Source: Bacteroidales bacterium
Lineage (GTDB): Bacteria; Bacteroidota; Bacteroidia; Bacteroidales; FEN-979
Direction: 5' to 3'
Length of the DNA stretch: 6,299 nt
Assembly (NCBI GenBank): GCA_023231065.1
Contig: JALNWE010000114.1
Span: forward strand, 1 to 6,299
Notes under the pieces: model-generated
Databases searched by the model: none
What the model was told of the DNA's origin: nothing
The model's input: only the letters and a program-made list of their open reading frames with translations
Program-made: the position numbers and the translations under genes
In this document: one piece after another, positions 1 to 5,825 of the stretch
Numbering within the stretch: the stretch's first letter is position 1
Layout of the letters: each line of letters opens with the position of its first letter

Positions 1-2013
1 AAATAAGCCAATTTGCTTCCGGGTGAAATCATCTTCTCCGGGATCCTCGGCGGCCGCTAAATGTGAGAACACCGACTGGACATGCAGCCCGGGGTTCTTT
101 TTAAGCCTGTAAATAAGGGAATCCAGTTCATCTGCTATAAATCCGAGACGGTGCATACCGGTATCAAACTTTATATGGATGCTGACCTCTTCCTGGATCG
201 AGGTCTGGTTACGGATCATGGCTTCTTCCAGCAGGTCCAGTATCCTGAAATTATAGATTTCGGGTTCCAGGTTATATTTCAGGATGGTATCGAGGCTCTC
301 TTCTTCGGGGCTCATCACCATGATAGGCAGGTGAATACCGGCTTTCCGCAATTCGACGCCTTCATCGGCATAGGCTACTGTGAGGTAATCGACCCGGTGA
401 AATTGTAAAACATTGGCAATTTCATAACTTCCGCTCCCATAAGAGAACGCCTTGACCATGGCCATGGTCTTCGTCCCCGGGCCCAACAACGACCGGTAAT
501 GGTTCAGGTTATGGATGAGGGCGTCGAGGTTGATTTCCAGAACGGTTTCGTGTGCCTTCTGCTGCAATACCTGGCTGATCTTCTCGAATTCAAAAAGACG
601 GGCCCCTTTCAACAGGATAGTTTCATTCTGGAAGGAGGAGACGGGGAATTGGTGGAGAAACTCATCGGTAGTAGTAAAGAACGACTTCTCCATGATGAAT
701 TTGTCTGCTTGCTTCACCAGGTCACGCCCGATACCGATGATCCGGTCGATATGCTGGGCAGAGAGCAAAGCTCCGATCTCCCGGTAAAGATCATCCTTGT
801 CGCGGCCAGTCTGAAGGATGTCGGAAAGGATAATGGTTTTCTTTCGTTGCTGGTTCTGCTGGTTTAAAAAATTCAATGCAATACCCAGCGAATTGATATC
901 GGAATTGTAACTGTCGTTGATCAGGGAACAATGGTTAATGGCTTCCTTGAGTTCAAGGCGCATGGCAATGGGCGCCAGGGATGCAAAACGGGACAAGATG
1001 CCGGGCGCTGGGCGCTGGATACCGGGTTCTCCCTTCTCCTTGAGGGGAAGGGTCAGGGGATGAGGTGGGCGTTGGATTCTCCCTTCACTCAAAACCAGTA
1101 TTGTGATCAGGCAGTTTATGGCATTCTCCACCGAAGCTTCATCGGTAAAAGGGATTTCAAAGGTGATGGTTTCTGACTGGTACAGGGCTGTAATCCGGGT
1201 CCTGTCCACGCTTCTTTCAATGTTTGTGATTTTCAGGTCGGCTTTATGATGGCGGCCCCAGGTCAGGGTTTTAACGTTGCAGTATGCCGGATCGGCCCTT
1301 AAACATTCTGTGATCAGGGAATGATCAGAACAATAGATCAGTATTTTTGCCTGTTTGAAGAGTTTCAGTTTCTCTTCGACTTTTTGGCGATGGCTTTTAA
1401 AGTGTTCATCGTGGGCAGATCCGATATTTGTAAATATCCCGATATCGGGATGGATGACCGGAGCAAGTTTTTCCATCTCTCCGGGTTGGGATATCCCTGC
1501 TTCAAAAATAGCCAGGGTGTGTTCCCGGTTCATTTTCCATACCGAAAGCGGTACGCCGATCTGGGAATTATAACTTTTCGGGCTCCGGATGATCCTGAAA
1601 TCGGGGCTCAGCAATTGAAAAAGCCATTCCTTCACAATGGTTTTCCCGTTACTTCCCGTGATGCCGATCACAGGAATGTCAAAATTCCGGCGGTGAAATG
1701 CCGCCAGATCCTGAAGCGCTTGTAATGTATCGGGAACCAGGATAAAGGAAGCCCGGTCCCGGAGGTCGGATATCGGAGGCCCGATACCGGATACCAGAAA
1801 ATTGCGTACCCCCTTTTCAAAAAGTTCCGGGATATATTTATGCCCGTCGTTACGGTCAGAAACAACCGCAATAAAAAGACAATGGTCGGGATTGATCAGC
1901 CGGCGGCTGTCGATCAAAAGGTCCCTGATAACGGGATTGCCGTCAGAAGGAGTGTACAGCTTTCCATGACAGATTCTGGCAATTTCAGCGACCGAATATT
2001 CCGGAAGGCTCAT
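1..2013 (-). CDS. murF-alr: Bifunctional MurF / alanine racemase fusion, 3' end cut by window edge
   Basis: The frame is open for 671 codons from the ATG at 2013-2011 to base 1 with no stop. The N-terminal half is MurF, the cytoplasmic ligase that adds D-Ala-D-Ala to UDP-MurNAc-tripeptide using ATP. It shows the P-loop GITGSNGKT (residues 117-125), FEAGISQPGEM (170-180), TNIGSAHDEHF (195-205) and the C-terminal-domain motif NDSYNSD (366-372). The second half, from about residue 490, is a PLP-dependent alanine racemase. It shows AMVKAFSYGSG (518-528) with Lys521 as the PLP Schiff-base lysine, HIKFDTGMHRLGF (613-625) and VFSHLAAAEDP (648-658). The catalytic tyrosine region lies beyond the left edge; fusions of this kind are usually about 820 residues. 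The start is chosen because its ATG overlaps the pdxA stop (ATGA). Residues 312-336 come from an inserted repeat between MurF domains, and residues 74-85 from a heptamer tract. Identification is firm; full length cannot be seen. Confidence 0.95.
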   Translation of the reverse strand, partial: MSLPEYSVAEIARICHGKLYTPSDGNPVIRDLLIDSRRLINPDHCLFIAVVSDRNDGHKYIPELFEKGVRNFLVSGIGPPISDLRDRASFILVPDTLQALQDLAAFHRRNFDIPVIGITGSNGKTIVKEWLFQLLSPDFRIIRSPKSYNSQIGVPLSVWKMNREHTLAIFEAGISQPGEMEKLAPVIHPDIGIFTNIGSAHDEHFKSHRQKVEEKLKLFKQAKILIYCSDHSLITECLRADPAYCNVKTLTWGRHHKADLKITNIERSVDRTRITALYQSETITFEIPFTDEASVENAINCLITILVLSEGRIQRPPHPLTLPLKEKGEPGIQRPAPGILSRFASLAPIAMRLELKEAINHCSLINDSYNSDINSLGIALNFLNQQNQQRKKTIILSDILQTGRDKDDLYREIGALLSAQHIDRIIGIGRDLVKQADKFIMEKSFFTTTDEFLHQFPVSSFQNETILLKGARLFEFEKISQVLQQKAHETVLEINLDALIHNLNHYRSLLGPGTKTMAMVKAFSYGSGSYEIANVLQFHRVDYLTVAYADEGVELRKAGIHLPIMVMSPEEESLDTILKYNLEPEIYNFRILDLLEEAMIRNQTSIQEEVSIHIKFDTGMHRLGFIADELDSLIYRLKKNPGLHVQSVFSHLAAAEDPGEDDFTRKQIGLF
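1006..1080. repeat. Copy A of a composite heptamer/hairpin repeat, in frame within murF
   Basis: This segment aligns without gaps to 4080-4154, with about 60 of 75 bases identical. It starts with heptamer units (on the coding strand GTATCCA, GCGCCCA, GCGCCCG). A hairpin follows at 1031-1052: arms CCCTTCTCC and GGGGAAGGG, with one G-T wobble and a 4-base loop. Then comes a conserved block, GGTCAGGGGATGAGGTGG on the plus strand, and a second degenerate heptamer stretch. It encodes MurF residues 312-336 (PPHPLTLPLKEKGEP in the middle). These residues lie between the end of the central domain (VENAINCL) and the C-terminal domain (MRLELKE), where MurF proteins normally have only a short helix or loop. 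The frame stays open, so the enzyme is presumably functional. Confidence 0.85.
1760..1794. repeat. Heptamer tract of about five units within murF
   Basis: On the plus strand this reads CGGAGGT, CGGATAT, CGGAGGC, CCGATAC, CGGATAC; on the coding strand the consensus is near GTATCCG. The heptamer tracts of the two composite repeats have almost the same unit (GCATCCA or GTATCCA). The tract encodes residues 74-85 (SGIGPPISDLR) of the MurF N-terminal domain, in a loop between VRNFLV and ASFILV. It may be a short relic of the same repeat family or a chance periodicity; five units with this match favour the former. Confidence 0.5.
2010..2013 (-). other. ATGA stop/start overlap of pdxA and murF-alr
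   Basis: On the minus strand the pdxA stop TGA (2012-2010) shares two bases with the murF-alr ATG (2013-2011). No Shine-Dalgarno-like purine block sits at a usable distance before this ATG. Such overlaps usually mean that ribosomes ending the first gene restart on the second, tying the output of the two proteins together. The overlap is seen directly; the coupling is inferred. Confidence 0.85.
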
Positions 2014-3089
2014 GCATGCGGGGTTTCCTGTTCTGTTCCGGCGGGGTGCAATACATTGGCATGCAGCTCATCGTATTCCATCCGGTTCGTATAAATATCG
2101 CAAGCCATATAAAGGGCGTTACGGAATGCATCGGGCGAAGCTTCGTTCTTTCCTGCCAGGTCATACGCCGTTCCGTGGGCTGGTGAAGTCCTTACAATGG
2201 GTAATCCGGCTGTAAAATTAACCCCATCTTCAAAAGAAACCATTTTAAAGGGGGCCATCCCCTGGTCATGATACATAGCCAGGATACCATCAAATTTCTT
2301 ATAGTGGGCAGCGCCGAAAAATCCATCAGCCGGATAAGGCCCGAAGACAAGGATGTTCTGATTATATGCTTTTTCAATAGCAGGCTGAATGATGGTTTTT
2401 TCCTCATCGCCGATCAGGCCGTCATCTCCCGCGTGGGGATTAAGCGCAAGGATGGCAATCCGGGGCTTCAGTATCCCGAAATCGCGCATGAGCGAATGGT
2501 TTAATACCTTGATTTTTTTTATGATCAGCTCTTCTGATAAAGCGCCTTTAATGTTTGCAACCGGAATATGGCCCGTTATCATACCAATTCTGAAAGATTT
2601 GTTGACCATCAGCATCAGATAGTCCTCAACATTAAACTTCTTTGCAAAATATTCAGTATGACCGGGAAACGGAAAATTGGGGGAATGAATGTTTTTTTTA
2701 TTGATGGGCGCCGTAACGATAACATCGATATTATTTTTAATCAGATCGTCAGTAGCCGCTTCCAGCGAAAGCAAGGCAAGTTCTCCGGCGATTGGGGTTG
2801 ATTTCCCAAGGTCGATCTTGATCTCTTCATCATGGATATTAACAATATTCGGCCTGCGTGGGTGGGCCTGATCGGCTTTTTTTACCAGATTGAAATTAAA
2901 ATCATTGATGTTCAATGTTTTTCTATGATATGACGCCACTTTTGATGACCCATAAACCACGATGGTATGTAATTCGATCAGTCGCTGGTCCTGTAAAGTC
3001 TTAATGATGATCTCATAGCTGATGCCATTCACATCGCCATGGGTAATCCCGACCCGAATCCTTTTTTCTTTATCTGTTGTTTGTTCCAT
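2010..3089 (-). CDS. pdxA: 4-hydroxythreonine-4-phosphate dehydrogenase PdxA
   Basis: A complete 359-residue protein, near the usual PdxA length of about 330 to 360. PdxA oxidises 4-phosphohydroxy-L-threonine with NAD; the product condenses with 1-deoxyxylulose 5-phosphate (PdxJ) to give pyridoxine 5'-phosphate, in the cytoplasm. The three metal-binding histidines of the family appear as His174 (ITGHIPVAN), His219 (LNPHAGDDG) and His274 (MYHDQGMAPFK). The substrate-binding block PGHTEYFAKKF is at 142-152, and the conserved tail TSPAHGTAYDLAGKNEA at 301-317. The N-terminal motif reads THGDVNGISYE instead of the proteobacterial GDPAGIGPE, which I take to be a Bacteroidota variant. The start ATG (3089-3087) lies inside the end of pepA, giving a 20-bp overlap, and the stop overlaps the murF-alr start. 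It is therefore an operon middle gene, probably translationally coupled on both sides. Confidence 0.95.
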   Translation of the reverse strand: MEQTTDKEKRIRVGITHGDVNGISYEIIIKTLQDQRLIELHTIVVYGSSKVASYHRKTLNINDFNFNLVKKADQAHPRRPNIVNIHDEEIKIDLGKSTPIAGELALLSLEAATDDLIKNNIDVIVTAPINKKNIHSPNFPFPGHTEYFAKKFNVEDYLMLMVNKSFRIGMITGHIPVANIKGALSEELIIKKIKVLNHSLMRDFGILKPRIAILALNPHAGDDGLIGDEEKTIIQPAIEKAYNQNILVFGPYPADGFFGAAHYKKFDGILAMYHDQGMAPFKMVSFEDGVNFTAGLPIVRTSPAHGTAYDLAGKNEASPDAFRNALYMACDIYTNRMEYDELHANVLHPAGTEQETPHA

Positions 3090-4656
3090 TAAAACCGTTT
3101 TTTACAAAATTAACGATAAAATCAAATAAAAGCCTCACCCCGAAACCGGTCCCTCCCTGGCCCCTGTAACTATCTGCTTTCTCAAGAAAAGCAGGTCCGG
3201 CGATATCAAGATGGATAAAGGGATAATCCGTGAATTTCTCGAGGAATTTTCCGGCAATGATTAACCCTCCTTCCGGGGCGCCAAGGTTTTTCAGGTCTGC
3301 CAGATCGGATTTGAGTGACTCATCATATTCCTCCCAAAGAGGGAAATCGATCACCCGTTCGTACATCTCATTGCCTGATTTTTTTAGGATATCCAGTTCC
3401 CTGACAGCTTTTGACTGCATGGCGGCAGCGGCAAAATTTCCGATAGCCCTGACAGCGGCGCCGGTGAGGGTTGCCAAATCAATGACCAATGCCGGATCAT
3501 ATTTTTTAGCATAGCTTAATGCATCAGCTAAAAGGAGCCGCCCTTCGGCATCGGTATCGGTAACCTCCACGGTCATCCCGTTATGCATCCGTAGAATATC
3601 GCCCGAAACAATCCCTTTTTCACCGGGACGGTTATCGGTTGCCGGCAAAAGCCCTACAATATGTACAGGAAGTCCGGCTTTTGCCACAGCATAAAGGGCA
3701 CAAGCCACAGCCGCGGCGCCCGACATATCATCTTTCATGTTCAGCATGAAGTTGCCGGTTTTCAGGTTCATGCCACCTGTATCATAAACGACCCCTTTCC
3801 CGATGAATACAAAAGGTTTGTCGTTCAGATATTTTTCCGGTTTCCATTCCAATACTGTAAATGTCGGAGGTTCATGGCTGCCTTGGTTAACGCCTAAGAT
3901 CCCTCCCATTTTCAATGCTTCCAGCTTCTTTTTATTCATGATCTCGACTGAAACGCCACAGTCTGCAACCATTTTTCCCACCTCCTGCGCAAAAATTGAC
4001 GCCGTAAGCCAGGAATTTGGCTCATTGATCAGATCGCGGCAGCGTGAAACAGCGTCAACCAGTATGTTAAGAAAACGGACGCTGGATGCTGGATGCCCGA
4101 TGCTCCCTTCTCCTTGGGGAGAAGGGCCAGGGGATGAGGTGGATACTGAATGCTGCATTTCTTCCAGCGTCCTGGAGTAAATTTCGATTTCCTTCAGCGT
4201 ATTTTGTCCTTTCCGGTCAGTTTTATATTTCAGGAACTGATAGTGCCCTAACGCCATTCCTTCAGCGAACGCCAGGGTCTCTTCCGGCAGCCCTTCGATA
4301 TCAAAGAGGGCCACCCGTCCGGCTTTTTGTTCATTTAATCCCTGTGCGGCTTTAGCTCCTGCTTTGCGACAGGCTTCCCATCGTTTCGGTTTTTCTTTTT
4401 CCTCCCTGACTATATAAACATAGATCTGATAGTCGATCCGGTTAAAAGAAACCAGCTCTTTCTTTTCCTGTTCAAACTGTTTCCTGATATAAGCCTTCTC
4501 TCCGGATGAAAACAGGCCTCCGGGGATCCTGGATAAACGCGACAGGATGATGATCAGGTTATCGATTTGCTGTTCTTTGTCGGTAAGCGATATAGTTGGA
4601 AGCATCTTTTCCTTAATTTTGAAGCGTTTCTGAACGGCAAAAGTAACACTTTTCAT
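3070..4656 (-). CDS. pepA: M17 family leucyl aminopeptidase with an in-frame repeat insertion
   Basis: A 528-residue cytoplasmic metallo-aminopeptidase of family M17, which removes N-terminal residues, often leucine, from peptides using two metal ions. The catalytic domain shows GKGVVYDTGGMNLK (286-299), MKDDMSGAAAV (307-317) and TDTDAEGRLLLADAL (366-380), which carry the Lys, Asp and Glu metal and active-site residues. LATLTGA (394-400) follows, and the end has GGTGFGVRLL (501-510). RDLINEPNSWLTA (207-219) opens the catalytic domain. The N-terminal domain is divergent. Residues 168-193 (including PGPSPQGEGS) come from a repeat inserted in the linker between the two domains. The start is uncertain: 4656 gives the longest frame, but the ATG at 4605-4603 (MLPTISLTDK) has a purine block (AAGGAAAAG) before it. 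It also lies downstream of a promoter-like TACTTTTG, so it may be the true start. This is the first gene of the pepA-pdxA-murF-alr operon. Confidence 0.93.
   Translation of the reverse strand: MKSVTFAVQKRFKIKEKMLPTISLTDKEQQIDNLIIILSRLSRIPGGLFSSGEKAYIRKQFEQEKKELVSFNRIDYQIYVYIVREEKEKPKRWEACRKAGAKAAQGLNEQKAGRVALFDIEGLPEETLAFAEGMALGHYQFLKYKTDRKGQNTLKEIEIYSRTLEEMQHSVSTSSPGPSPQGEGSIGHPASSVRFLNILVDAVSRCRDLINEPNSWLTASIFAQEVGKMVADCGVSVEIMNKKKLEALKMGGILGVNQGSHEPPTFTVLEWKPEKYLNDKPFVFIGKGVVYDTGGMNLKTGNFMLNMKDDMSGAAAVACALYAVAKAGLPVHIVGLLPATDNRPGEKGIVSGDILRMHNGMTVEVTDTDAEGRLLLADALSYAKKYDPALVIDLATLTGAAVRAIGNFAAAAMQSKAVRELDILKKSGNEMYERVIDFPLWEEYDESLKSDLADLKNLGAPEGGLIIAGKFLEKFTDYPFIHLDIAGPAFLEKADSYRGQGGTGFGVRLLFDFIVNFVKNGFNGTNNR
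4080..4154. repeat. Copy B of the composite heptamer/hairpin repeat, in frame within pepA
   Basis: This is the partner of the copy at 1006-1080, in the same orientation. Its heptamer side is cleaner (coding strand GCATCGG, GCATCCA, GCATCCA, GCGTCCG). Its hairpin at 4105-4126 is perfect: CCCTTCTCC, loop TTGG, GGAGAAGGG. The conserved block reads GGCCAGGGGATGAGGTGG. It encodes aminopeptidase residues 168-193, in the linker between the N-terminal and catalytic domains. Translations such as PGPSPQGEGS resemble the PxPLPxGEG strings that I recall from dispersed palindromic repeats inserted in genes of many bacteria; I could not search for this. Confidence 0.85.
4638..4645 (-). promoter_or_regulatory. 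Candidate Bacteroidota -7 element for the pepA operon
   Basis: The minus strand reads TACTTTTG, an exact match to the Bacteroidota -7 consensus TAnnTTTG. I see no TTTG at the expected -33 distance, so the support is partial. If it is used, transcription would begin near 4632-4628, which removes the ATG at 4656 and favours the ATG at 4605. It overlaps an inverted repeat, AAAAGT-AAC-ACTTTT, at 4639-4653. Confidence 0.3.
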
Positions 4657-4685
4657 GATGCCCGGACGTTTTTAAGTTTTAGGGG

Positions 4686-5783
4686 ATGACCGGAAAAATG
4701 AATACAAAGAAAATAGTGGATAAAGCCCTGGCGCTGGATTTTCTGACTCCGGAAGAGGGCATATTTTTATTCGGTTATCTTTCCCTGGCCGACCTGATGG
4801 CGATCGGTCATGCGATCAGACAGAGGCATCACCCGGATGACACAGTAAGCTGGATCATCGACCGGAATGTTAATATCACCAATGTTTGTATTTCCGGATG
4901 TAAATTCTGCAATTTTTACCGGACCGGTCAAAGCAAAGAAGCTTATATCACAACAATTCCTGAATACTGTATCAAGATTGAGGAGATGAAACGCCTGGGG
5001 GGAAACCAGCTTTTATTACAAGGCGGGATGCATCCGAACTTAGGCCTTGATTTTTATGAAAAATTGTTTTCCGATCTTAAACAGCGCTATCCCGAAGTGC
5101 GCCTGCATGCTTTAGGGCCTCCCGAAATTGTTCATCTGGCGAGGATGGAAAGAACAACATATCGGAAGGCCCTTGAACGGTTGATGGCAGCCGGTCTGGA
5201 CAGCCTCCCCGGAGCAGGCGCCGAGATTCTGGTTGACCGGGTGCGAAAGATTTTGTCACCTGTGAAATGCAGCGCCGGTGAATGGCTTGATGTGATGAAA
5301 GCTGCCCATGAGCTGGATCTTACAACTTCGGCCACGATGATGTTCGGGCATTTAGAAACCCTAAAAGAACGGTTTTTACACCTGGCAGCGATCCGGGACC
5401 TGCAATCGAAAAAACCTCCATCCCATAAAGGATTTCTTAACTTTATCCCCTGGCCTTTCCAGGATAGGCATACGGCATTGAAAGACCGGATGGGCATTCA
5501 GAATAAAGTAACTCCCGAAGAATATATCCGCATGATCGCCATCAGCCGGATCATGCTTCCCAATATTCCCCATATTCAGGCTTCATGGCTGACGGTCGGT
5601 AAACAAACCGCTCAACTTTGCCTTCATGCAGGGGCCAATGATTTTGGAAGTATTATGATTGAGGAAAATGTCGTCTCGGTTGCCGGCGCAAACCATCAGT
5701 TTGATGCTGACGGCATTCAGCAGGCTATCCGGGAAGCCGGTTTTGAACCCAGGTTACGGGACCAGGATTTTGAACTGCATTAA
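4686..5783 (+). CDS. mqnC: Cyclic dehypoxanthinyl futalosine synthase MqnC (radical SAM)
   Basis: A complete 365-residue cytoplasmic radical SAM enzyme of the futalosine route to menaquinone. MqnC turns dehypoxanthine futalosine into its cyclic form by radical chemistry. The CX3CX2C iron-sulfur motif is CISGCKFC (Cys68, Cys72, Cys75), preceded by DRNVNITNV, which is typical of the MqnC/MqnE/CofG-CofH group. MqnC-type blocks follow: LLLQGGMHP (109-117), SLPGAGAEILVDRVR (173-187), TSATMMFGH (214-222), FIPWPFQD (253-260) and ENVVSVAGA (327-335). MqnE and CofH are the nearest alternatives, but these blocks favour MqnC. The first ATG is at 4686; another at 4698 (MNTKKIVDKAL) is equally plausible, as neither has a clear ribosome binding site at normal spacing. 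TAAGTTTT at 4673-4680 is a one-mismatch -7 box but lies very close to the start. No other mqn gene is in the window. The gene is divergent from pepA. Confidence 0.93.
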   Translation: MTGKMNTKKIVDKALALDFLTPEEGIFLFGYLSLADLMAIGHAIRQRHHPDDTVSWIIDRNVNITNVCISGCKFCNFYRTGQSKEAYITTIPEYCIKIEEMKRLGGNQLLLQGGMHPNLGLDFYEKLFSDLKQRYPEVRLHALGPPEIVHLARMERTTYRKALERLMAAGLDSLPGAGAEILVDRVRKILSPVKCSAGEWLDVMKAAHELDLTTSATMMFGHLETLKERFLHLAAIRDLQSKKPPSHKGFLNFIPWPFQDRHTALKDRMGIQNKVTPEEYIRMIAISRIMLPNIPHIQASWLTVGKQTAQLCLHAGANDFGSIMIEENVVSVAGANHQFDADGIQQAIREAGFEPRLRDQDFELH

Positions 5784-5809
5784 AAAAGGGGCCCTCGCGA
5801 GCCCCTTTT
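5784..5809. terminator. Bidirectional rho-independent terminator
   Basis: A 9-bp perfect stem, AAAAGGGGC (5784-5792) with GCCCCTTTT (5801-5809), encloses the 8-base loop CCTCGCGA. It begins directly after the mqnC stop and sits in the 42-bp gap between convergent genes. Read from the minus strand, the stem is followed by a run of six T, so termination of the secreted-protein gene should be the stronger. Read from the plus strand there are four T, then GATTTGG. Confidence 0.85.
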
Positions 5810-5825
5810 GATTTGGATACCATCT

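Noticed and set aside
41..58. GGATCC and GCGGCCGC close together, resembling a cloning polylinker
   Set aside because: They lie inside the continuous racemase frame and encode part of the conserved stretch SHLAAAEDPGED, so vector sequence is not needed to explain them.
455..470. Tandem CCATGG sites resembling a short repeat
   Set aside because: They encode TMAMVK, the conserved segment leading to the PLP lysine of the racemase.
82..1725. Several plus-strand open frames of 72 to 134 codons
   Set aside because: They are antisense to murF-alr, have no recognisable domain, and the minus-strand frame shows clear MurF and racemase motifs throughout.
1006..4154. CRISPR array or insertion sequence as explanation for the repeats
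   Set aside because: The composite copies are 3 kb apart with genes between them, there are no spacers, and no transposase gene or target-site duplication is visible.
3070..4656. Frameshift or pseudogene status for pepA because of the odd insert
   Set aside because: The frame is intact and all catalytic motifs on both sides of the insert are in the same frame.
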